Origin: Mycobacterium sp.
Lineage (GTDB): Bacteria; Actinomycetota; Actinomycetes; Mycobacteriales; Mycobacteriaceae
Reading direction: 5' to 3'
NCBI GenBank assembly: GCA_016197405.1
Contig: JACPVR010000015.1
Location: 93,565 to 157,564, forward strand
Length of the DNA stretch: 64,000 nt
Position 1 is the stretch's first letter. Each line of letters opens with the position of its first letter. The notes below the pieces were generated by a model, which was not told where the DNA came from, did not search any database, and worked only from the letters and a program-made list of their open reading frames with translations. Both the position numbers and the translations under genes were made by a program. Below, piece by piece: positions 42,105-50,412 of the stretch.

Positions 42105-43702
42105 GCCAACGGGTCCTCGACGTCACCGATCTGCGGGTGTGCATCGGTGACCGCGATATCGTCACCGGCGTCTCGCTACACGTCGACCGCGACCAGACCC
42201 TCGGTATCGTCGGTGAATCCGGATCCGGCAAGTCGATGACGGCGCTGGCAGCCACGGGGCTGCTCGATGCCCCCGGCGCCGTCGTCTCCGGATCCAGTGT
42301 CCTTGCCGGAGAACAACAATTGGTCGGTGCGCCGGCCAGAACGCTGCGTGCCGTGCACGGCGGCCGGATCGGATTCGTCTTCCAGGACCCCGGCACCTCA
42401 CTGAACCCGCTGTTGACCGTCGAGCGCCAGATCACCGAATCGCTGGAAGCGCACCGGCAGCTGAGCCGGCGCGGCGCCCGCAGCCGGGCGCTGGAGTTGC
42501 TGGAGGCCGTGGGTCTGCCCGATCCGCAGAACCGGCTCTACTCCTACCCGCATCAGCTCTCGGGCGGGCAGCGCCAGCGGGTGATGATCGCCATCGCGTT
42601 GGCGTGTGATCCCGAATTGCTGATCGCCGACGAACCCACGACGTCGCTGGACGTCACGACCGGGGCACAGATCATCGAGCTGGTACGCGATCTGCAACGC
42701 GACTTCGGCACCGCGGTGGTGTGGATCAGTCACGATCTCGGCGTCATCGGTGAAGTCGCCGACGATGTGACGGTGCTGCAGCACGGTGCGGTAGTCGAGC
42801 AGGCACCGCTGCTCGACATCTTCGAGCGACCGTCCCAGGAATACACCCGCGAACTCCTCGAGGCCCGGCCCGTCATCGGCGCCGCACACCCTGCTGCGCC
42901 CCCCGATGACGCGCCGGTACTGCTCGACGTCGCCGGTCTGGACATCCGGTTCCCGATCCGGACCGCCACCGGACGCTCGACGGTGCACGCCGTCAAAGAC
43001 CTGACCTTCGCGATCCGCCGCGGCAGCACGCTGGGGCTGGTGGGGGAGTCCGGTTCGGGAAAGTCGACGGTCGCCTCGGCGCTGACCGGGCTGATACAAC
43101 CCGATGGCGGCCGGGCGCTGCTGGACGGAACCGATGTGCTGCATGCTCGCGGTGCGGCGCGCAAGGCGATCCGGCGCCGCATCGGCCTGGTGTTCCAGGA
43201 TCCGTTCGCCTCACTCGACCCGCGCAGCCCGGTCGGCGCCGCGGTCGGTGAGCCGCTGAGCGTGCACAAGCTGGTCGACGGCAAGGCCGCGCGCGCGGCC
43301 CGGGTCGCCGAACTACTCGAGATGGTCGGCCTGACAGCGCAATTCGCCTCTCGTTATCCGCACGAGCTGTCCGGTGGTCAGCGGCAGCGGGTCAGCATCG
43401 CCCGCGCGTTGGCCGTCGCGCCAGAACTGCTGATCCTCGACGAGGCCACTGCGTCGCTGGACGTCTCGGTGCAGGCCAAGGTGTTGGACCTGCTGGCGCA
43501 ACTGCAGCGCGACCTCGGGTTGACCTATCTGTTCATCGGCCACGATCTGGCGGTGATCCAGCGGGTCAGTCACGACGTTCTGGTGCTCAGGTCCGGTGAA
43601 GCGGTCGAATACCGCCCTGCTGCAGAGCTTTTCGCCGCACCCGAGCACGAATACACCCGCGCGCTGCTGGCCGCCGTGCCACCGGCAGTGCCCCGTCGCT
43701 AG
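42101..43702 (+). CDS. Fused double ATP-binding protein, second Dpp-type system
   Basis: This 533-residue protein has two NBDs. Each has Walker A (GESGSGKS), an LSGGQRQR signature and a Walker B region ([12 protein letters not shown] and [12 protein letters not shown]). It equals DppD-DppF in one chain and would energise the permeases encoded at 40285 and 41232. The TAG stop interlocks with that of the convergent diguanylate cyclase gene in CTAG (43699-43702). Confidence 0.92.
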   Translation: MSQRVLDVTDLRVCIGDRDIVTGVSLHVDRDQTLGIVGESGSGKSMTALAATGLLDAPGAVVSGSSVLAGEQQLVGAPARTLRAVHGGRIGFVFQDPGTSLNPLLTVERQITESLEAHRQLSRRGARSRALELLEAVGLPDPQNRLYSYPHQLSGGQRQRVMIAIALACDPELLIADEPTTSLDVTTGAQIIELVRDLQRDFGTAVVWISHDLGVIGEVADDVTVLQHGAVVEQAPLLDIFERPSQEYTRELLEARPVIGAAHPAAPPDDAPVLLDVAGLDIRFPIRTATGRSTVHAVKDLTFAIRRGSTLGLVGESGSGKSTVASALTGLIQPDGGRALLDGTDVLHARGAARKAIRRRIGLVFQDPFASLDPRSPVGAAVGEPLSVHKLVDGKAARAARVAELLEMVGLTAQFASRYPHELSGGQRQRVSIARALAVAPELLILDEATASLDVSVQAKVLDLLAQLQRDLGLTYLFIGHDLAVIQRVSHDVLVLRSGEAVEYRPAAELFAAPEHEYTRALLAAVPPAVPRR

Positions 43703-45483
43703 GTGAGCAGCTCAACCTCGATACGCGCCCGGCCGCGCTGTTTGGCGCGGTACATGGCGCGGTCGGCCCTGGCCATCAGTTGGGAAGCGTCGCACTGCGT
43801 TGCGTAGGTGACGCCGATGCTTGCCGACAGGTGCACCGTCTCGGTGCCGGCCCGGTAGGGCGGCTTCAGCAGCGCTTCCAGGATGTTGGCCGCGATATCG
43901 GAGGCCTCCTGCGGATCGCGCAGTGCCGGGCAGTGCACCACGAACTCGTCGCCGCCGAGCCGTGCCGCGAAATCCTGCGGCCGGATCGCGGCGCTGACCC
44001 GCGCGGCGACCTCTCTGAGCAGCCGGTCACCGATCTCATGACCGTAGGTGTCGTTGACGGCCTTGAAATCGTCGACGTCGACGAAGATCATGGCGCTCGG
44101 ACCGGGGAAGGCGACCTGGTCGGCGGCCAAGGTGAGGCGTTCGGTGAAAGCCTGCCGATTGGCCAGACCGGTCAACCAGTCGTGGGTGGCGGCATGAGCC
44201 AGTTGTTCGGTGGCTCGGCGGCGTTCGGTGATGTCCTGAAGTTGCACCAGCACGCCGCGCGGAATCGAGGTGGCGTCATCGCGCAGCAGCACCATATTGC
44301 AGTGCCCCCAGATCCAGCTGCCGTCGCTGCGCTGATATCGGCACTCGGATTCGTGCATGACGAGGGCACCGGACAACACCGCAGCAAAGTCTCCACAGTC
44401 GTCGGCCGGGTGGGTGAACCGGCTCAGGGTCTTGCCGAGGAGATCGTCGGCGTCGCGTCCCAACATCTCGCACAACGCGCGATTGACCTGAGTGAAGGAC
44501 CCGTCGGCGCTGCACACGGCGATGCCGATGGGCGAGCTTTCCAACGTCGAGCGCACCAGTTGCACCGCGGCATCGCGCTCGTGTTCGGCCTTGATCCGTG
44601 CGGTCGCGTCGCGCCACGCCGTGCGCATCTGCGAGGTCTTGCCGGCGGCGTCGCGTACCGCCTGTCCGGCGACCTCCATCCAGAGATAGTGTCCGTCGCG
44701 GTGCCGCATCCGCAGGATCATCACGCGTGGGGCGTCGGGACTTCCGCCGTCGAGATCGGTTGCCGCGCGCGCGGCGGACAGGTCGTCGGGGTGCATGTAG
44801 TCAAACGCCGGACGGCCCACCATGTCCTCGGGGTCGTAGCCCAGCACGTCGTGCACCGCAGACGAGACCCACAGGAAAGTACTGTCCGACAGCTGCCAGG
44901 CCACGATGTCGGGGTCATGTTCGATCAGGAAGCGATAGAGCCGCTCAGAAGCCGCCAGTTGCAATTCGGTAGCCCGCGGCCCGGTCAGCATCGAGAAGCG
45001 GGTGATGGTGCGGGTGGGGGCGTCGGTGGGGCCGATCGGGACGCTGTCGACGACGAGCCACACATGCTTGCCTGCTGCGTCGCGGCCCGGTCGATGCACA
45101 CCGATGACCGCACCGATGACGGGGGTGCCGGACCGCAGCGCCCGCGACGAGGGATAGTCGCGCGCACGCAGGGCGGTCCCGTCGGGTGCGATGGCCGCCC
45201 AGCGGCGGTCGGCGACAACGCGTCCCAATATCTGGTCGAGCGTCAACCCGAGGATCGTCTCGGCTTCCGGGGTGGCCGCCTCGATGACGCCCGTGGCGGA
45301 CTGCAGCATCAGACCGGCGCCCTCTTCGACATCCAAGCCGGCCTGGGCCGCCGCGGTCAGCGCGAGGGCGGCGATGCCCTCGCGTGTTGTCGTGTCCACG
45401 GTGTAGTCCGCCGAACAGGACTGGCCGTAAGAACTGGGTGCCACCGGGAAATCTTCCCACTGCCAACCGGGTCTGGGGTGCAT
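43699..45483 (-). CDS. PAS-PAS-PAS-GGDEF diguanylate cyclase
   Basis: The protein has 594 residues. Three PAS-type sensor segments lie at about 55-160, 185-305 and 315-420, followed by a GGDEF domain from about 435. The catalytic motif is intact (RLGGDEFVV), and an RPQD I-site lies five residues before it, so product inhibition by c-di-GMP is expected. No EAL or HD-GYP domain and no membrane helix are present, so it is a cytosolic synthase. ATG 45483 is the first start in a frame that opens after the AT-richer upstream region. Confidence 0.92.
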   Translation of the reverse strand: MHPRPGWQWEDFPVAPSSYGQSCSADYTVDTTTREGIAALALTAAAQAGLDVEEGAGLMLQSATGVIEAATPEAETILGLTLDQILGRVVADRRWAAIAPDGTALRARDYPSSRALRSGTPVIGAVIGVHRPGRDAAGKHVWLVVDSVPIGPTDAPTRTITRFSMLTGPRATELQLAASERLYRFLIEHDPDIVAWQLSDSTFLWVSSAVHDVLGYDPEDMVGRPAFDYMHPDDLSAARAATDLDGGSPDAPRVMILRMRHRDGHYLWMEVAGQAVRDAAGKTSQMRTAWRDATARIKAEHERDAAVQLVRSTLESSPIGIAVCSADGSFTQVNRALCEMLGRDADDLLGKTLSRFTHPADDCGDFAAVLSGALVMHESECRYQRSDGSWIWGHCNMVLLRDDATSIPRGVLVQLQDITERRRATEQLAHAATHDWLTGLANRQAFTERLTLAADQVAFPGPSAMIFVDVDDFKAVNDTYGHEIGDRLLREVAARVSAAIRPQDFAARLGGDEFVVHCPALRDPQEASDIAANILEALLKPPYRAGTETVHLSASIGVTYATQCDASQLMARADRAMYRAKQRGRARIEVELLT

Positions 45484-45989
45484 TGCAGCAAACTGTCGCC
45501 ATCGTCAGAATTTTGAGAGCCAGTGTCATCTTGCGACTTGGTTGGCATCATCGGGTTCGAGCAAAATCTGAACCGGACAGGGTGGCGGCCCGCGTACTCC
45601 GCGGGTGTTCTCGGTGACACCGCGGACGGAAAACTCTGCCGGTGTTGCCATCTGTTTGCCGACGCCGCTTTGCGGTGCGGTTTTCTTGCCGCTTCGGGAT
45701 GGCCGAGGCTGTGAACTGCACAATCGGGCCGGCGAACGAAATTCATGCCGCGACCACAACCCGGAATTTGAGTGCCAGATTTACGGTATGTGACACATTG
45801 CACAGCGTACGGATTACTTGACGAGCGTCGAAACTCGTATTTTCGGGTGAGACAGAGTTCGAAATATTGACGAGTCCGCAAACACTGGAATCTTCCAAGT
45901 GGGTTGGGTCACAATTGCACGGGGTAGTCGGCACAGAGCGGTCTCGATTCCCAATTAAATTATTCCGGGTTTGCCCGGGAGGGGGCACG
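45484..45989. other. Long divergent intergenic region, AT-richer than surroundings
   Basis: About 500 bp lie between the diguanylate cyclase and the MDR oxidoreductase. I see no convincing gene or RNA. A short hairpin (cccgcg-tactc-cgcggg at 45589-45605) and a direct repeat TTGACGAG at 45818-45825 and 45867-45874 are present; the latter could be an activator site or -35 elements for the plus-strand gene. The base composition drops clearly relative to both flanking genes. Confidence 0.45.
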
Positions 45990-46976
45990 ATGCTGGCGTC
46001 GTGGTACATACAGCAGGGCAGGGCGGGCGATGTCCTGCGCGTGGGCAACCTGCCCGATCCCGAGCCGCTACCGGGCGAGGTGCGCGTGCGGGTGTCGGTC
46101 TCGGGCGTCGACCCCGGCGACGCCCAGAAGCGCAACGGTTGGTCGCCGATGGACTTTCCGCGCATCATCCCGCACAGCGACGGTGCCGGCGTCATCGACG
46201 CCGTGGGCATCGGCGTGCCGCCGGACCGGATCGGCGAGCGCGTGTGGGTCTACGGTGCGCAGACCAGCAGGCCGTACGGCACCGCCGCACAGTTCACCTG
46301 CGTGCCGCAGAATCAGGCCATTCCGCTACCGGCCCAGGTCGGCGATGAGATCGGGGCCAGCCTGGGCAGCCCCGGTATCACCGCCCACCGGGCGGTCTTC
46401 GGTGACGGACCCGTTGCGGGGCAACGCGTGCTGGTGCACGGCGTGCTCGACACCGTCGGTTCGCTGGCCGCACAGCTCGCGGTGTGGGGCGGCGCGACGG
46501 TGATCGCGACGGTGTCGCGCACCACCGATATCGAGAAGGCACAGGCGCGGTTTCCCGACTGCCGGGCCATCGTGGCGCTGGATTCCGCCGAGGCAGCCGC
46601 CGACGTGCTGCGAACGGCGCCCGCCGGTGTGGAACGCATCGTGGACGGATCGCTGTCGCACAATGTCGACTTCGACGCGTCGGTGGCGGCCGATCATGCC
46701 GTCATCACCGCGTACGGGAGCACGGCCTACCGGCCCGATTTTCCGTTCTGGCAGCTGGCGGCTGCCAATGTGACCCTGCGTCTGATCAACAGCACCAGCA
46801 TCCCCGCGGCGGCGAAAAAACAAGCGGCGAAAGTGCTCACCGAGGCCGCTGCGACGGCCCGACTCGACGTTCCGATCGCGGGGCGCTATCCGCTGACCAA
46901 GATCGTCTGCAGCCACCAATGCGTCGACGAGGGTGTGCGCGGCCGGGTCCTGGTGACGATTCCCCCCGTCGGGTGA
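45990..46976 (+). CDS. MDR-family quinone/NADPH oxidoreductase
   Basis: The protein has 328 residues from ATG 45990, which follows a strong ggaggggg motif; the frame is open to 45867. The GroES-like domain (EVRVRVSVSGVDPGDAQKR) and Rossmann domain (LVHGVLDTVGSLAAQLA) mark a zeta-crystallin/quinone reductase-like enzyme without structural zinc cysteines. Substrate unknown. The TGA stop directly abuts the stop of the convergent permease gene (TGATCA). Confidence 0.85.
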   Translation: MLASWYIQQGRAGDVLRVGNLPDPEPLPGEVRVRVSVSGVDPGDAQKRNGWSPMDFPRIIPHSDGAGVIDAVGIGVPPDRIGERVWVYGAQTSRPYGTAAQFTCVPQNQAIPLPAQVGDEIGASLGSPGITAHRAVFGDGPVAGQRVLVHGVLDTVGSLAAQLAVWGGATVIATVSRTTDIEKAQARFPDCRAIVALDSAEAAADVLRTAPAGVERIVDGSLSHNVDFDASVAADHAVITAYGSTAYRPDFPFWQLAAANVTLRLINSTSIPAAAKKQAAKVLTEAAATARLDVPIAGRYPLTKIVCSHQCVDEGVRGRVLVTIPPVG

Positions 46977-48389
46977 TCACACCCCGAGCAGCGAATCGAT
47001 CCAACCGCGCGCGAAGTACAGCAGGAATCCGGACGCCACCACCCACAGCAGTGGGCTGATCTCACGGGCCTTGCCCGACGCGCCCCGAAGCACCACCCAG
47101 GAGATGAACCCGACGCCGATACCGTTGGCGATCGAATAGCTCAGCGGCATCACCGCAACGGTGAGCACCACCGGTAGCACCACCGAGAACTCACCGAAAT
47201 CGATATCTCGCAGCACCGAGGTCATCATGGCGCCGACGGTGACCAGCGCGGCGGCGGCCACCTCCGACGGCACGATCGCCGCCAGCGGTGTCAAGAACAT
47301 CGCCGCCAGAAACAGCCCGCCCGTCACCAGGCTGGCCAGCCCAGTGCGCGCACCCTCGCCGATGCCGGCACCGGACTCGATGAAGACGGTGTTGGACGAT
47401 GCCGAAACCGCGCCACCGACCACCGCGCCCGAACCCTCGACGATGAGCGCGGAATGCAGACGGGGGAAATTGCCCTGCTCATCGGCCAGGCCGGCCTGCC
47501 GGGACAACCCGGTGAAGGTGCCCATGGCGTCGAAGAAGTTGGTGAACACCAACGTGAACACCAACATGACCACCGCCAGGATGCCGATCCGGCCGACACT
47601 GTCGAGGCTGAACGCGCCGACCAGCGACAGGTCGGGGACCGCGAACGGAGAACCGTGCAGCGTCGGCACCGAAAGGCTCCAGCCGCCCGGCTTTTCGGTG
47701 GCCGGCCCCAGATGCCAGATGGCTTCGACCGCGACGGCAAGTACCGTTCCGGCGACCAGCCCGATCAGAATCGCGCCGCGGACCTTGCGGGACACCAGGA
47801 TTCCGGTGATCAGCAATGTCACGACGAAGATGACGGTGGGCACCGACCCGATCCATCCGGTCCCGGATGCGCCCAGGCCGACCGGCGGCGACGGCAGCCC
47901 GGTGGAGCCGACGAAACCGGCGTCGACGAGTCCGATGAACAAGATGAAAAGACCGATACCCGCCGTGATGGCGAGCTTGAGCGGCATCGGCACCGCATCG
48001 AAGATCAGCCTGCGCAGCCCCGTCACGGCCAGCGCGACGATGATCAGACCGTTGATCAGCACCAGACCCATGGCCTCCGGCCAGGTCAGGGAGCCGACCA
48101 CCGAGCTGGCCAGAAAAGAGTTGATGCCAAGGCCCGCGGCGAAAGCGAACGGCAGGCGCGCGACGACACCGAACACGATGGTCATGACGCCCGCCGCCAG
48201 TGACGTCACCGCCGACACCTGGGTGAACCCGAGTTCGTTCCCGGTGACATCGGCGGTGCCGGACAGGATGATCGGATTCAGCACGATGATGTAGGCCATC
48301 GCGATGAAGGTGACGATGCCACCGCGTAATTCGGTGGCGACAGACGAACCGCGCGCGGAAATCTCGAAGAAACGGTCGAGGCGAGTCAC
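46977..48389 (-). CDS. NCS2-type adenine/guanine (AzgA-like) permease
   Basis: The protein has 470 residues and about 13-14 hydrophobic segments. The start (GSSVATELRGGIVTFIAMAYIIVLNP) is the classic AzgA/PbuG N-terminus. The conserved FTNFFDAMGTFTGL and SSNTVFIESGAGIGEGARTGL blocks lie in the substrate-binding helices. It probably imports purine bases (adenine, guanine, hypoxanthine) with protons. The cysteine-array gene lies 29 bp upstream on the same strand. Confidence 0.92.
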   Translation of the reverse strand: MTRLDRFFEISARGSSVATELRGGIVTFIAMAYIIVLNPIILSGTADVTGNELGFTQVSAVTSLAAGVMTIVFGVVARLPFAFAAGLGINSFLASSVVGSLTWPEAMGLVLINGLIIVALAVTGLRRLIFDAVPMPLKLAITAGIGLFILFIGLVDAGFVGSTGLPSPPVGLGASGTGWIGSVPTVIFVVTLLITGILVSRKVRGAILIGLVAGTVLAVAVEAIWHLGPATEKPGGWSLSVPTLHGSPFAVPDLSLVGAFSLDSVGRIGILAVVMLVFTLVFTNFFDAMGTFTGLSRQAGLADEQGNFPRLHSALIVEGSGAVVGGAVSASSNTVFIESGAGIGEGARTGLASLVTGGLFLAAMFLTPLAAIVPSEVAAAALVTVGAMMTSVLRDIDFGEFSVVLPVVLTVAVMPLSYSIANGIGVGFISWVVLRGASGKAREISPLLWVVASGFLLYFARGWIDSLLGV

Positions 48390-48418
48390 GGATCGACCCT
48401 AGAGGGACGCGAAACCGG

Positions 48419-48787
48419 TCAGACGTGCACGTCGCGTTTGCCGACCGCGTTGCGCAGCCCCGAGCAGTTGTAGCAGCCCACGCAACCGACGCAGTCACGG
48501 CAACTGGCGCAGCCCACACAGGCCAGACAGCGGATACAGCCCGCGCAACCGAGACAACCCACACATGCCGCGCAACCGCGCAGCGCGGCCGAGAACGCCG
48601 ACAGTGCGCTGGCCCCGATGCCGGCGCTGCCGACGGTGGCAACCGAGCCCGTGACTCCGGCCGACAGCGCGGTCAACAACGCACCGGCGATACCGGCGCT
48701 ACGGAAGGTGCCGGCGGACCCGACGACAGCCTTGCTCTGCACCGTCAAGAAGGACCCGACGACGCGGGTGTCGATGTCTGCGGTCAT
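48419..48787 (-). CDS. Cysteine-array protein: 13 Cys at every third residue
   Basis: The protein has 122 residues from ATG 48787 (124 from GTG 48793). Residues 1-70 are rich in Ala, Gly, Ser and Val with a repeated VGSAG element. Residues 72-108 form an uninterrupted (Cxx)12C array with small or hydrophobic residues between (AA, VG, LG, AG, IR, LA ...). A conserved-looking basic tail (GLRNAVGKRDVHV) ends it. I do not recognise a named family. A period of three would place all thiols on one face of a polyproline/3-10 helix or beta-helix, so metal clustering, disulfide or thioether modification is possible. It lies between an FMO-like gene and the purine permease. Confidence 0.8.
   Translation of the reverse strand: MTADIDTRVVGSFLTVQSKAVVGSAGTFRSAGIAGALLTALSAGVTGSVATVGSAGIGASALSAFSAALRGCAACVGCLGCAGCIRCLACVGCASCRDCVGCVGCYNCSGLRNAVGKRDVHV
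48464..48574 (-). repeat. Cys-x-x tripeptide-encoding repeat array
   Basis: Thirteen TGC/TGT codons occur at exact 9-bp intervals on the minus strand. The intervening codons vary, so the periodicity is kept at the protein level and does not reflect a recent DNA duplication. Confidence 0.85.
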
Positions 48788-48824
48788 CGACACAGCCTAG
48801 GTGTTGTCGCGCCCGCAGACGATG

Positions 48825-50309
48825 TCAACGCACGGCATTGACCAGCGGCCCGCACCGGACGTCGTAGCGTTCCCGGACCGTATCGAGCGCACGACGGTTC
48901 CGGTCGCGCTCATCACGATGCGTGCGCTGGAAACCCACCGCGTTCAGCAGCCGCCGCGGCGCCGGATACCAGCGGTCGAAATCCAGCCCGCATTCGGTAA
49001 ACACCTTGGCGGGAACGCTATCGGCGATCAGGCTGAGGTTGTAGCCGACGAGCGAGAACGTGGCGCAGGTGGCCGCGGCCCTGGACTTCTTGCGCAGCTC
49101 CTGCACATCGATCTCGTACAACTCGATATCCCGGATCCGGTCCAGGAACATCAGGTGCGTCATGAAATAGGCGATATAGGACGTCAGGTGCAGTGTCGCG
49201 GACCGGACGTTGACCGAAAGCACGCGGCCGTGCGGTGAGATGTAGGGCTCATACGGCTGATCGTCGCGCAGCAGATAGCCGGTGCAGTTGACGATCCAGC
49301 TGCCCGCCTCGATGCCCCTGTGCGTCCCGCTTCGCAGGTGCGCGGTCGTGGTGCCGGCGACGTCGACGATGTCGACGAGGTGATCCATCACCACTTCGCC
49401 CAGACCTGCCCCAACGGTGGCCGCCTCATCTTCGGAGAGCAGGCCGAGGAAGAAGTTGCCGGTTTCGGGCGTCAGCCAGATGCCGTAGTTGTCTCGCAGC
49501 CACGCCGACACCTCCGATTCGTTGGTGCCGTCGAATCGTCGCGCCAACTGCAACCCGAGGCTGCTCAACGGCATCCCGCCATGCCAGCGCCGAGCGCCGC
49601 CGGGGAAGAGCTTGTCGCGATTCATGAAGAACGTGCCCGAGCCCGCGATCATGTTCACGTCGCGCCCCGGGAATTCCGTGATCAACGAGTGCGCGGTGTC
49701 CATCGCGGTCTTGCCACCCCCGATGATCCAGACCGGAGCGTCGTCACGCCGCATGGTGGTGCGCCGCATGTCGTCGATATCGGGTGACACCGATCTGACC
49801 CTGGTGCTGGAAAGCGGTAGCGGAGCATTGGGCTCGACGCGAACGCCGTGGGCCTTGATCAGCCTTTTGGCCTCGATCACCCGATGCCGCCCGCCGATCG
49901 ACCGGCATGCGATCCGCACGCCTTCGGCGGTCTCCTCCTCGGATTCGGCCTCCCAGCCGAACATTTCGTCGATGTCCACGTGTTCGCGGATGATGTCGAG
50001 GCAGTACTCGAAATGGTCGAGTACCTCACCTTTGGTCGCGAGATAGGAGCGCTGCCTGCCCAGGGTCCAGCCGATGTTGCCCGCGGTGAACATGCCGTGC
50101 GGCTGGTGCAGGCGCACATAGGGATAGGTGTCGACCCACATCCCGCCGGCCCGCAGCCTGCGATCGACCAGGATGACCCGTTGTCCGCGGGACAGATATC
50201 TACCGGCCACGAACAACGCGTTGAGACCGGCCAGCCCGGCGCCGACGATGCACACATCGCACTGCTCGACGTCGACATCCGGATCGACGGACACCAGGTA
50301 ACGATCCAT
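48825..50309 (-). CDS. FMO-like FAD/NAD(P)-binding oxidoreductase
   Basis: The protein has 494 residues. The FAD motif GAGLAGLNA is near residue 23, and a second nucleotide-binding motif GGGKTAMDTAHSL lies near residue 200, with MWVDTYPYVRLHQPHG between. This arrangement fits flavin-containing monooxygenase/thioredoxin-reductase-like proteins. Substrate unknown. It lies 103 bp downstream of glgP and 37 bp upstream of the Cys-array gene, all on the minus strand. Confidence 0.82.
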   Translation of the reverse strand: MDRYLVSVDPDVDVEQCDVCIVGAGLAGLNALFVAGRYLSRGQRVILVDRRLRAGGMWVDTYPYVRLHQPHGMFTAGNIGWTLGRQRSYLATKGEVLDHFEYCLDIIREHVDIDEMFGWEAESEEETAEGVRIACRSIGGRHRVIEAKRLIKAHGVRVEPNAPLPLSSTRVRSVSPDIDDMRRTTMRRDDAPVWIIGGGKTAMDTAHSLITEFPGRDVNMIAGSGTFFMNRDKLFPGGARRWHGGMPLSSLGLQLARRFDGTNESEVSAWLRDNYGIWLTPETGNFFLGLLSEDEAATVGAGLGEVVMDHLVDIVDVAGTTTAHLRSGTHRGIEAGSWIVNCTGYLLRDDQPYEPYISPHGRVLSVNVRSATLHLTSYIAYFMTHLMFLDRIRDIELYEIDVQELRKKSRAAATCATFSLVGYNLSLIADSVPAKVFTECGLDFDRWYPAPRRLLNAVGFQRTHRDERDRNRRALDTVRERYDVRCGPLVNAVR

Positions 50310-50412
50310 CGCAACAGCCTTCCGTCACGGCACCGAACGGCACCATTGCGGTCAGTGTGTGCGGCTGCGGCGCGACGGGCGTGAGTAGTCGACTACGTGA
50401 TTCGCCGGAGTG

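Noticed and set aside
43780..45516. 578-codon plus-strand open frame opposite the PAS-GGDEF gene
   Set aside because: Antisense shadow of a gene with intact PAS and GGDEF motifs; its composition is typical of GC-driven spurious frames.
48425..48841. Plus-strand frame opposite the Cys-array gene (His/Thr/Ala-rich)
   Set aside because: The minus-strand frame shows strict Cys periodicity with synonymous TGC/TGT use and fits operon spacing; the plus frame has no start signal or pattern of its own.
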